From positions 5,576,501 through 5,640,500 of the forward strand of contig NZ_CP152412.1 of the NCBI RefSeq assembly GCF_038957035.1: a DNA stretch of 64,000 nucleotides. Direction: 5' to 3'. Shown piece after piece: positions 1-7,124 of this stretch. The translations under genes were made by a program, and so were the position numbers. Origin of the DNA: Bradyrhizobium sp. B097. GTDB lineage: Bacteria; Pseudomonadota; Alphaproteobacteria; Rhizobiales; Xanthobacteraceae. Within the stretch, counting starts at the first letter, position 1. The number at the start of each line of letters is the position of its first letter. The notes under the pieces are model-generated. The model was not told where the DNA came from. It searched no databases and saw only the letters and a list, made by a program, of their open reading frames with translations.

Positions 1-50
1 ACGGCAACAAGCAGCGCGGCCGAAGCCAGCAAGGTCTTCATCGAGATCAT
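1..50 (-). CDS. Start of an exported protein (partial, runs off the left edge)
   Basis: Only the first 16 codons are present. They read MISMKTLLASAALLVAV, a short positively charged start followed by a hydrophobic stretch, so this is the beginning of a signal peptide. An AAGGA-like ribosome site lies just upstream on the minus strand; the ATG at 50 or the one at 41 could be used. It sits about 60 bases after the cyclase-family gene in the same direction, so it is probably the next gene of that operon. A periplasmic substrate-binding protein is plausible, because the operon faces an ABC importer, but nothing in the visible part proves it. Confidence 0.55.
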   Translation of the reverse strand, partial: MISMKTLLASAALLVA

Positions 51-107
51 GGCACCTGTCCTTCTTGATTTGCGTTTCTTCTGTTGGGCAAGCGCCATCC
101 GCTCGCT

Positions 108-890
108 TCAGCTCGCCGACACCAACGCGATCACGCGCAGCGGGCTGCCGGAACCGTTCTGGATCTTCAAGGGCGAAGCCACAATGACGGCGCCCGTGGC
201 GGGAAGCTGATCGAGATTGCAAAGACACTGAAGGCCATAGCGGCCGGCGCCGTGCAGGAAGTGATGCGCCGGATAAGGCGGCTCGAAATGGCCGGCCTGC
301 CCCGCGTCGGTGCCGATCGTCTCGGTGCCGAAGCCGATGATGCCGCGCTCCTCCACCAGCCATTTCATGACGGCCGCGTTCGGGCCCGGCGTGTGCGCGC
401 CGTCATCCCTGAGGTTGGCGTAGTCGCGCCAGCCCTTCTTCGACCAGTCGGTCCGCAGCAGAACCCAGTGCCGCGCCGGAATTCGCCCGTGCTTCGCCTC
501 CCAGGCTTCGACGAGCGGAACGGTCAGCAGGAAATCCGGATCCTGCGCTGCGCCGGCCGAGCAGTCGATGACGCACGCCGGAGCGATCATGTCCTTGGCA
601 GGCATCGTGTCGACGGAATTGTTCGGCAGGTCCTTGCCAGTGAACCAGTGAATCGGCGCATCGAAATGCGTGCCGGTGTGCTCGCCGAAGGTCACATTGT
701 TCCAGTACCAGGCCGGACCGCGACCGTCATAGCGTGAAATCTCCTGGATCCGGACCGGAGCTGCCTGGCCAAACTCCGGCGGCAGCACGATGACCGGAAA
801 ATCCGGACTGAGCGTGAAGGTCAGATCGACGACGCGCACCGCGCCGGACGAGACCGCACCTGCGAGCTCCAGGAGATTCTTGCTTTGCAT
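108..890 (-). CDS. Cyclase-family metal-dependent hydrolase, isatin hydrolase/KynB-like
   Basis: A 260-residue protein of the cyclase (PF04199) family, which includes kynurenine formamidase and isatin hydrolase. The metal-binding signature HxGTHxDxPxH is complete as HTGTHFDAPIH at about residues 70-80. These enzymes open amide or lactam bonds with Mn2+ or Zn2+ in the cytoplasm. The start was set at 890 (MQSKNLLEL) because a GGGAGGA ribosome site precedes it; the open frame runs further upstream but overlaps the neighbour. It lies 34 bases after the DUF35/SDR fusion gene in the same direction, and an IorA/IorB-like 2-oxoacid oxidoreductase is encoded elsewhere in the window. Opening isatin to isatinate (2-aminophenylglyoxylate) is therefore an attractive role. 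The family is sure; the substrate is inference. Confidence 0.85.
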   Translation of the reverse strand: MQSKNLLELAGAVSSGAVRVVDLTFTLSPDFPVIVLPPEFGQAAPVRIQEISRYDGRGPAWYWNNVTFGEHTGTHFDAPIHWFTGKDLPNNSVDTMPAKDMIAPACVIDCSAGAAQDPDFLLTVPLVEAWEAKHGRIPARHWVLLRTDWSKKGWRDYANLRDDGAHTPGPNAAVMKWLVEERGIIGFGTETIGTDAGQAGHFEPPYPAHHFLHGAGRYGLQCLCNLDQLPATGAVIVASPLKIQNGSGSPLRVIALVSAS

Positions 891-924
891 CGTCACGTCC
901 TCCCGCTTGGTTGAAATCCTGATC

Positions 925-2166
925 TTATTTGTCGAGCTCGCGCTCGACCGCCTTCGGATTGGCGGCGAGACGCTGCCTGATTTCCTCGGCGACGTCTCCG
1001 ACATACATCTCCTCGAGTCCGCCTCTGAGCCCGGACACAATCGCCTGTGCAACAGCGCGCGGCGCGACTTTGGGCGGCGGCACGGTCTGGAACCACTCGG
1101 TGTCGACCGGCCCCGTGAACAGGTTCAGCACCTTGACGCCGCCGGGCCGCAGTTCCGCGCGCAGACAATGCGACAGCGACAGGCAGGCGGCTTGCGATGC
1201 CGAGTAGGCGCCGAAAGCGGGCCAGTTCACCAGCGCATGGACGGACAGGATATTGACCCAGGCGGCACTGCTGTTGACGCCATCCGCCCCCCGCATCCGC
1301 ATCGCCGGACCGAAGGCCTGCGCGAGGTTGATGAAGCCGAGATAGGCCTGGTCGATCTCGTCCCGCGCGATGCTCGTGCCCCTGCGGTCGAGGAGGCCGC
1401 CAGGCCGCACATATTCCGTCGTGTTGACGAGGATGTCGACCTTGCCGCCGATGTCGGCCGCAAGATCAGTCGCCGACTTTTCGTCGGCCGCGTCGAGCGT
1501 AACGAGTTCGATCCCCTGCTGTCCGCGCAACAGCTGCTCGCCGACAAACGGCCGCCACGGTTCGGCAACGCCGACGAACACCGTCTTTGCGCCCGCGGCC
1601 TTCAGCGCCGCAATGGCCTCCTGGCCGATCAGGCTGCGGCCATTGGTCACCAGCACCCGCCGGAATTTCGGATCAGCCGTCATTTCCCGCCACTGCCTGT
1701 CGTCTGCCATCTTGGGAGTCTCCCCCTCGGGTCGGGCAAAGGCCACCGCCTGACCGCTCTTGTCGAGCTGAAGCGACATGAGGACAGGCGCACCCTCGAC
1801 ACAGTCGGCATGCAGATGCGCCACCATCGTCGGACCGCAGTCCATCTTGACGAGACCAATGCGCCAGGGCGCCCGCTCGCGGAAATAGACGTCGCTCGGC
1901 ACCCGCGCCGTGGTTTCGGCCAGCAGCGCGCCGCGGCGCGGCGCATCGACGAACACCAGACCGGCCGACAGGCAGACGGGGCACGCCTCACGTGCCGGAT
2001 AGGCAAAGGCGCCGCAGGCCTCGCAGCGCTGCAGCATGAAGCGGCCTTCGGCGGCGGCGCGCGTGAACCCGTGCGATGTCCTGCTGCGCGCTTGCGGCGG
2101 CGACGTCGGAAGCCGCGTCCGCAGCAGCGGGTTCTTGCGCCGGGGTGGCTCAATCGGATCGATCAT
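925..2166 (-). CDS. DUF35 zinc-ribbon/OB-fold protein fused to a degenerate SDR domain
   Basis: 413 residues with two parts. Residues about 40-150 form a DUF35 (acyl-CoA-associated OB-fold) module with a rubredoxin-like zinc ribbon, CEAC then CPVC. Residues about 165-405 resemble a short-chain dehydrogenase/reductase. The SDR part keeps the Ser and the Tyr (AYSASQ), but the catalytic Lys of YxxxK is Gln, and the glycine-rich cofactor loop reads VTNGRSLIG instead of VTGxxxGIG. Dehydrogenase activity is therefore doubtful. The ATG at 2166 overlaps the thiolase stop by four bases (ATGA), so the two are translationally coupled. In steroid side-chain degradation a DUF35 protein forms an obligate complex with the thiolase-like aldolase Ltp2. 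This protein is most likely the DUF35 partner of the neighbouring thiolase. What the SDR part does is unknown. Confidence 0.85.
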   Translation of the reverse strand: MIDPIEPPRRKNPLLRTRLPTSPPQARSRTSHGFTRAAAEGRFMLQRCEACGAFAYPAREACPVCLSAGLVFVDAPRRGALLAETTARVPSDVYFRERAPWRIGLVKMDCGPTMVAHLHADCVEGAPVLMSLQLDKSGQAVAFARPEGETPKMADDRQWREMTADPKFRRVLVTNGRSLIGQEAIAALKAAGAKTVFVGVAEPWRPFVGEQLLRGQQGIELVTLDAADEKSATDLAADIGGKVDILVNTTEYVRPGGLLDRRGTSIARDEIDQAYLGFINLAQAFGPAMRMRGADGVNSSAAWVNILSVHALVNWPAFGAYSASQAACLSLSHCLRAELRPGGVKVLNLFTGPVDTEWFQTVPPPKVAPRAVAQAIVSGLRGGLEEMYVGDVAEEIRQRLAANPKAVERELDK

Positions 2167-3341
2167 CGCGCGGGCCCCGCAAAGATCACGGCGCCCGAGG
2201 CCAGGCCGCGGTCATAGTTGATCATGCCGAAGCCGGAAGCCAAACCGAGCTTGGCATCCTTCACCTGCGTGGGACCGGCTTCGCCCAGAACCTGCCGCAA
2301 TCCTTCGACGAGCCCGAGATAGGCGCCGGCGGCGCCGGCCTGCCCGGCCGAGAGCTGGCCGCCCGAGGTGTTGTGCGGAAAGTCGCCGTCAACGGTCAGA
2401 TCGTGCTGACGAACGAAGGCCGCGCCGTCGCCCTTGTCGCAGAAGCCGAGATCCTCGAACTGCATCATCGTGATGACCGGATAATCATCATAGGTCTGGA
2501 CGATATCGAGATCGTCAGGCTTCACGCCGGCCATCGCGTAGAGTTCGCCGACATCCATCGCCCAGCCGCCGCGCACCTGTATCGGATCGTCGGCGAAGGC
2601 GTTGTGCCGCTCGATCGTCGACAGCAATCGTGCAGCCGGCAAGCCAAGCGATGCCGCGGTCTCGTCCCGCATCACAAGGAAGGCCTCGGCACCGGCGCAA
2701 GGCATGACGCAATCGAACAGGTGAATGGGGTCGGAAATGGGACGGGCCGCCAGATACTGCTCGATCGTCAGCGGCGCCTTCATCAGCGCATGCGGGTTGC
2801 GCAGCGCGTTGGCACGCTGGGCGACCGCGATCCTGCCGACGTCCTCGCGCGTGACACCATAAGTCCGCATGTAGTTGCGCGCGATCAGCGCGAAGCTCGC
2901 ATTGGCGCCGCCTGCCCCGTAAGGATAGACCGCGTCCTGGTTGAAGCGCGAGAAATTCTCGAGCGTCAGGCGGAAGGAATCGACGTGGTTGGTATCGCCG
3001 GCCACGCAAGCCACGATGTCCGCATCGTGTGCCTGCACCGCGCGCGCTGCCTTGCGCAATGCGGCGATGGCGCTGGCGCCGCCGAGCGGGATGGTGTCCA
3101 GCCATCTGACGCACAGCCCGAAATGCTGCGTCAGTCCGATCCCGCTGTCAGTCCCCATGGTGAAGCTGGAGACGCACAGACCATCGATATCGGAAGCCTT
3201 GATGCCGGCCCGCGCCACCAGCGCGCTCAGCGCACGGCCGATCCACCATTGCGCGCTCTCGATCGAATAGCGCGCATAGGGGATCGTGACGGGAGCCGCC
3301 ATCACGATGCCCTCATACGGTGTGCGCAACGAATTCTTCAC
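2163..3341 (-). CDS. Thiolase-superfamily protein, Ltp2/SCP2-like (probable CoA-ester aldolase)
   Basis: 392 residues of the thiolase fold in the lipid-transfer (SCP2/Ltp2) branch. Where biosynthetic or degradative thiolases carry the nucleophilic Cys, this protein reads LGGASAIAALRKA, with no Cys. The later catalytic blocks read HNTSGGQLSAGQAG and GMINYDRG. Loss of the Cys with retained Tyr residues (QTYDDYPVI, INYDRG) is the pattern of Ltp2-type retro-aldolases, which cleave a beta-hydroxyacyl-CoA to a ketone and acetyl- or propionyl-CoA. The start is taken as GTG at 3341 because the first beta strand (YEGIVMAAPVT) is needed; ATG at 3302, which has a GAGGG site, would cut into it. It is coupled to the DUF35 fusion. 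Fold assignment is firm; aldolase activity is inferred. Confidence 0.85.
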   Translation of the reverse strand: MKNSLRTPYEGIVMAAPVTIPYARYSIESAQWWIGRALSALVARAGIKASDIDGLCVSSFTMGTDSGIGLTQHFGLCVRWLDTIPLGGASAIAALRKAARAVQAHDADIVACVAGDTNHVDSFRLTLENFSRFNQDAVYPYGAGGANASFALIARNYMRTYGVTREDVGRIAVAQRANALRNPHALMKAPLTIEQYLAARPISDPIHLFDCVMPCAGAEAFLVMRDETAASLGLPAARLLSTIERHNAFADDPIQVRGGWAMDVGELYAMAGVKPDDLDIVQTYDDYPVITMMQFEDLGFCDKGDGAAFVRQHDLTVDGDFPHNTSGGQLSAGQAGAAGAYLGLVEGLRQVLGEAGPTQVKDAKLGLASGFGMINYDRGLASGAVIFAGPAR

Positions 3342-3475
3342 CAGCCGCCTGCCTTGCCTGCCCGCCTCAGATCATCTCCAGCTACACAGCGATACTGCCA
3401 CGAGGCGCATTCGAACAGGGGCACCTTCTCGGGTCTCGTCACGTCTGGCACTCCAGAACTGGGCGGCTCATCGCA

Positions 3476-4258
3476 CTAGCGCTTGTTGCGCGCGAGCATC
3501 GCCCGGAAATCGTCACGTGCCAAACCACTGGCACGCTTGAAGCTTGGTCCGCGGCTCGGCTCGGTGCCGTTGAGTTGCCTCAGCTGTACCCACATCTCGG
3601 CGCTCTTCAACGCCACCGCGGCACAGTTCACGACCGGCGCGTGCCCGACCTTCAGGCCGTGCTCCCGCCCGATCAAGAGGCCCGGCAGCACACCGGCGGG
3701 GATCACCACGTCGGCGCCGCGCTCGACCAGCGGCAACGCGCAGGCCATAAAATCCTCGATCATCCGGGCGTGGGCCGCCTGGTCGCCCGCGAATGCGCTA
3801 GCGAAATCCTCCGGCTTGCAACCGAGGCCGGTCACGTGGACGACGCGATCACCGAGGCCGTAACGTTCAGCCTGCTCGTAGTGCCAGACCTCGAAGACAG
3901 GATCGAGCGTCACGAGGCCGAGGCGCCGGCCGAGTTGCGAGGCCGCAAGCAATGTTGCCTCGCCGGTCCCGATCACGGGAATGTCGAGCGTCGCGCGGAG
4001 TTCGTAAAGACCGGGATCCTGGAAGTGGCCCATCACGAAGGCGTCGAACCCGCCCTCTTCGGCCGCGATGCCGTTGTCGATCGCCTGAACCGCGCAGCGC
4101 AATTCGGCAAGCCGGCCGAACTCCCGGTCTGGTGGCGAAATGCCTTCGACGTGAACCGTCGTGCCGGGCGCGGCGATCGTGTTGAGGTACTCCGACAGCC
4201 GCGCCATATAGGGCGCGTTCACGCTCGCATCGACGAAACTCTGCCAGAAGATGCGCAT
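3476..4258 (-). CDS. Asp/Glu/hydantoin racemase-fold protein lacking both catalytic cysteines
   Basis: 260 residues of the Asp/Glu/hydantoin racemase superfamily. The start MRIFWQSF at 4258 follows an AGGAGAAGG ribosome site. In hydantoin racemases the first cysteine sits in CFGDPG; here the same spot reads GHFQDPGL, with His for Cys. The second cysteine loop (LGCAG) reads IPAGVLPG, again without Cys. A two-base racemase mechanism is therefore unlikely, and an isomerase, decarboxylase or hydrolase role has to be considered. It is the first gene of the minus-strand set that continues with the thiolase and DUF35 genes, 134 bases away, so it probably serves the same pathway. A TTGACCCGTCAA inverted repeat lies 75 bases upstream. 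Confidence 0.8.
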   Translation of the reverse strand: MRIFWQSFVDASVNAPYMARLSEYLNTIAAPGTTVHVEGISPPDREFGRLAELRCAVQAIDNGIAAEEGGFDAFVMGHFQDPGLYELRATLDIPVIGTGEATLLAASQLGRRLGLVTLDPVFEVWHYEQAERYGLGDRVVHVTGLGCKPEDFASAFAGDQAAHARMIEDFMACALPLVERGADVVIPAGVLPGLLIGREHGLKVGHAPVVNCAAVALKSAEMWVQLRQLNGTEPSRGPSFKRASGLARDDFRAMLARNKR

Positions 4259-4885
4259 CGCCCTTCTCCTCAAACGGTGACGGGAGCATCGGCCGTCGAC
4301 CTGCCGACAGAGATATTTCAACCATAAACTAATTGACCCGTCAAATGCGCGCGACGAAGCCCGCCAAGGGGGCCTCTCCGTCGCGCCAAGAAGGCCCATT
4401 TTTCAGGACGAAGAGGTGAAGGAAATGGCGCGCTCTGACGGAATTGTATGCAGCAACATTTTTTTCTGGCAGCCCCGTGACACGTGTTGACGGCGCCACG
4501 GAGAATACTTTAGGCTTTAAGTAATCGACCATCGGCCAATGCCGGTGGCCATGACGATGATGTTGCAGGGCACCGATTTTGAGAAACTCAATCGCGTGGA
4601 CGATCGTCGGGCCCGAACGGCCGGCAGCAACATCGCCGGTGGCGCGTCGCCGCTGCGGCATTCACTTTCTTTCGTTTCGACACATGCACGCCGGTTGCCG
4701 CGGACCCGCCCGCTATTCGAGCGGCACACCTCGCCATGGCCGCTGACGCCCCGGCCAAGCGAACTTCCCTCTCGCCGCGCCCGGCGTCTGGCGCTGCAGC
4801 AATGCCTTCAACCGGTTCGTGCACAGTTCGGGCTTCTGCCCGGCTGCCAGACATTCGTATTCAGCATCAACGGAGGACAACGCAA
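4259..4885. other. Divergent intergenic region between the catabolic set and the liv-type operon
   Basis: About 627 bases with no convincing gene; the open frames in it are GC-driven and lack ribosome sites. It must hold the promoters of both divergent operons. On the plus strand TTGACG near 4487 followed by AT-rich TACTTTAGG could be a promoter, with a leader of almost 400 bases before the substrate-binding protein gene. The stretch 4430-4530 is AT-richer than its surroundings. Confidence 0.5.
4333..4344. promoter_or_regulatory. TTGAC-CC-GTCAA inverted repeat, possible operator/-35 region
   Basis: TTGACCCGTCAA is an inverted repeat with 5-base arms. Read on the minus strand it gives TTGACG followed by an AT-rich stretch (AATTAGTTTATGG), and it lies 75 bases upstream of the racemase-fold gene. 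It may combine a -35 box with a regulator site. It is short, so chance cannot be excluded. Confidence 0.35.
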
Positions 4886-6037
4886 ATGCGGCAGAAGACC
4901 CTGGGCTTACTCGCACTAGTCGCCGGCGTCTTCGCAGCACCGGCTGCGCAAGCCGACATCACGATCGGCTTTGTCACCTCGCTGAGCGGCAACGGCGCGT
5001 CGATCGGCATCCCCTATGGGCGCGGCATCAATGCCGCCTATGAATACAAGAAGACCATCAACGGCGAGACCATCCGCCTGATCCAGCTCGACGACGGTTC
5101 CGATCCGTCGGCTGCGACGCGCAACGCGCGCAAGCTCGTCGAGGAGGAGAAGGTCGACCTCCTGATCGGCACCGCGACGACTCCCTCGACCATCGCCATG
5201 GCGGCCGTCGCCAGCGAATTGAAGGTGCCGATGATCTCGATCTCGCCGGTCGGCAAGCTTCCGGACTCGCCGGAGCAATGGGTCGTCGCGGTGCCGCAGC
5301 CGGCTTCGCTCCTGGTCAAGATCGTCGCGGACCGGATGAAGCGCGACGGCATGAAGAACATCGGCTATATCGGCTTCTCCGATGCGTGGGGCGACCTCGT
5401 CTATAACGGCGCCAAGGCCGCCGAGCCCACCGACGACATCAAGGTCCAGACCAACGAGCGCTATGCCCGCACTGATACCTCGGTGACCGCGCAGATCCTC
5501 AAGGTCATGGCCGCACGTCCCGACGCGGTGCTGATCGGCGGCTCCGGTACGCAAGGCGCGTTGCCGCTCATCACGCTCTCCGAGCGCGGCTTCAAGGGCA
5601 ACACCTACGGCACCGTGGCGCTGGTCAATCCGGACTTCGTCACCGTCGGCGGCAAGGCCGCCGAGGGCATTCAGGTCTCCGCCGGCCCCGTGATCGTGGC
5701 CGAACAGCTTCCGGACGAGCACTTTGCCAAGAAAATCGCGCTCGATTTCCGCGCGGTCTACCAGAAGACCCACAACATTCCGACCACTGACGGGTTCTCC
5801 GCCTACTCCTTCGATGCCTGGCTGATCTTCGCCAACGCCGCCGAGCGGGCGCTCAAGACCGCGAAGCCCGGGACGACGGAATTCCGCACGGCGCTGCGCG
5901 ACGCCATCCTCAGCACCAAGGAACTGCCCGGCGTGCATGCCGTCTACAACTTCAAACCCGGTGCAGTCACCGGCGTCGACGAGCGCTCGCTGGTGGTGGT
6001 CCGGCTGACCGGCGGCGTCTGGAAGTACGCGCCATAA
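4886..6037 (+). CDS. Branched-chain-amino-acid-type ABC transporter substrate-binding protein
   Basis: 383 residues of the periplasmic binding protein family used by LivJ/K-type importers (Peripla_BP_6). The start ATG at 4886 follows a GGAGGA site, and a signal peptide of about 23 residues ends in AAPAAQA before ADITIGFVTS. The mature protein opens with the usual strand and the SLSGNGASIG ligand loop, then DDGSDPSAATRNARKLV. It is the first gene of a plus-strand operon followed by LivH-, LivM/G- and LivF-like genes. Many proteins of this group in rhizobia and Rhodopseudomonas bind aromatic or short organic acids rather than amino acids. The neighbouring aromatic-acid genes make an aromatic carboxylate a reasonable ligand. 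Confidence 0.9.
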   Translation: MRQKTLGLLALVAGVFAAPAAQADITIGFVTSLSGNGASIGIPYGRGINAAYEYKKTINGETIRLIQLDDGSDPSAATRNARKLVEEEKVDLLIGTATTPSTIAMAAVASELKVPMISISPVGKLPDSPEQWVVAVPQPASLLVKIVADRMKRDGMKNIGYIGFSDAWGDLVYNGAKAAEPTDDIKVQTNERYARTDTSVTAQILKVMAARPDAVLIGGSGTQGALPLITLSERGFKGNTYGTVALVNPDFVTVGGKAAEGIQVSAGPVIVAEQLPDEHFAKKIALDFRAVYQKTHNIPTTDGFSAYSFDAWLIFANAAERALKTAKPGTTEFRTALRDAILSTKELPGVHAVYNFKPGAVTGVDERSLVVVRLTGGVWKYAP

Positions 6038-6080
6038 GCGAAACCATGGCCGTCGGTCGGAACGGGGGAACGGCGTCTCA

Positions 6081-7124
6081 ATGACGAGTGACATCGCGGC
6101 CATCCTTGGAATCGACGGGATCGCCACCGGCGCGGTCTACGCGCTGGTCGCGATCGGAACTGTGCTCATCTTCACGGTGACACGGGTCATCTTCATTCCC
6201 TTCGGCGACATCGCCGCCTTTACCGCCCTGACGCTTGCGGCGCTCGATGCCAAGCGCTTTCCCGGAACCGGCGCGCTGGTCGTGGTGCTGGCGTGCCTTG
6301 CGACCCTGATCGAGATCATTTCACTCATTCGCAACGGCGACACGCGACTGCTGCCGCGCGCGCTTCTGTTCTATCTCGTCCTTCCGTTGGCAGTGGTCGG
6401 CATCGCCTGGCTCACCATGCGCATCGACCCGCCGCTCGCCGTCCGGCTCGTGCTCGCGCTGATGCTGATCACGCCGATCGCCCCTCTGCTTGACCGGATC
6501 GTCTTCCGCCCGATCGCCGACGGCACGGTGCTGCTGCTGCTGACGGTCTCCGTGGCGCTGCATTTCGCGCTGGTCGGCCTTGGCCTGCTGTTCTTCGGCC
6601 CCGAGGGAGTCCGGACCGAGCCGCTGACGTCGTTGTCAACGGAGTTCGCCGGCGTCCTGATCTCGGGCCAGACCATGCTAATCGTGATCGCTGCGCTGGT
6701 CTTCAGCGGCCTCCTCTATCTCTTCTTCGACTTCACGCTGGTCGGCAAATCGCTCCGCGCCACGGCTGTGAACCGGACCGGCTCGCGGCTGATGGGGATC
6801 CGGCCGGCGCGGGCCGGCACCATCGCCTACCTGCTGGGCTCGCTGATGGCCGGCGTGTCCGGCATCCTGATCGCGCCGGTGAATACCGTGTTCTACGATT
6901 CCGGCTTCCTGATCGGTCTGAAGGCTTTCGTCGGCGCCATCGTCGGCGGCATGACCAGCTATCCCGGCGCCGCGATCGGCGCGGTCGGGGTTGGCATCCT
7001 CGAAAGCTTCGCATCCTTCCAGAGCAGTGCCTTGAAGGACGTGATCGTGTTCTCGCTGCTGATCCCGGTTCTGATCTGGCGGTCCCTCGCCTCGCTGCAT
7101 TCCGAGGAGGAGATCGAGGAATGA
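6081..7124 (+). CDS. livH: LivH-like ABC transporter permease
   Basis: 347 residues, strongly hydrophobic, with about eight to nine membrane segments and the typical opening DGIATGAVYALVAIGTVLIF. It is the inner-membrane permease that pairs with the LivM half of the next protein. The family marker region near the C-terminus reads LIGLKAFVGAIVGGMTSYPGA. It begins 43 bases after the binding protein gene, with a G-rich stretch upstream, and its last four bases overlap the next start (ATGA). It is somewhat longer than the usual 290 residues because of an insert around residues 75-110 (RNGDTRLLPRALLFY), which looks like an extra membrane hairpin. Confidence 0.92.
   Translation: MTSDIAAILGIDGIATGAVYALVAIGTVLIFTVTRVIFIPFGDIAAFTALTLAALDAKRFPGTGALVVVLACLATLIEIISLIRNGDTRLLPRALLFYLVLPLAVVGIAWLTMRIDPPLAVRLVLALMLITPIAPLLDRIVFRPIADGTVLLLLTVSVALHFALVGLGLLFFGPEGVRTEPLTSLSTEFAGVLISGQTMLIVIAALVFSGLLYLFFDFTLVGKSLRATAVNRTGSRLMGIRPARAGTIAYLLGSLMAGVSGILIAPVNTVFYDSGFLIGLKAFVGAIVGGMTSYPGAAIGAVGVGILESFASFQSSALKDVIVFSLLIPVLIWRSLASLHSEEEIEE

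Noticed and set aside
925..2166. Possibility that the DUF35/SDR fusion is two genes or a frameshift artefact
   Set aside because: The frame is continuous with uniform composition through the linker, and no ribosome site or start precedes the SDR part.
790..2217. Long plus-strand open frame opposite the DUF35/SDR and cyclase genes
   Set aside because: It crosses the ends of two well supported minus-strand genes and shows no domain.
2076..3479. Plus-strand open frame of 467 codons opposite the thiolase gene
   Set aside because: Mirror frame of a GC-rich gene; no motif, no ribosome site.
4539..4919. Plus-strand open frame upstream of the substrate-binding protein gene
   Set aside because: It overlaps the ribosome site and signal-peptide start of the real gene in another frame and lacks any domain.
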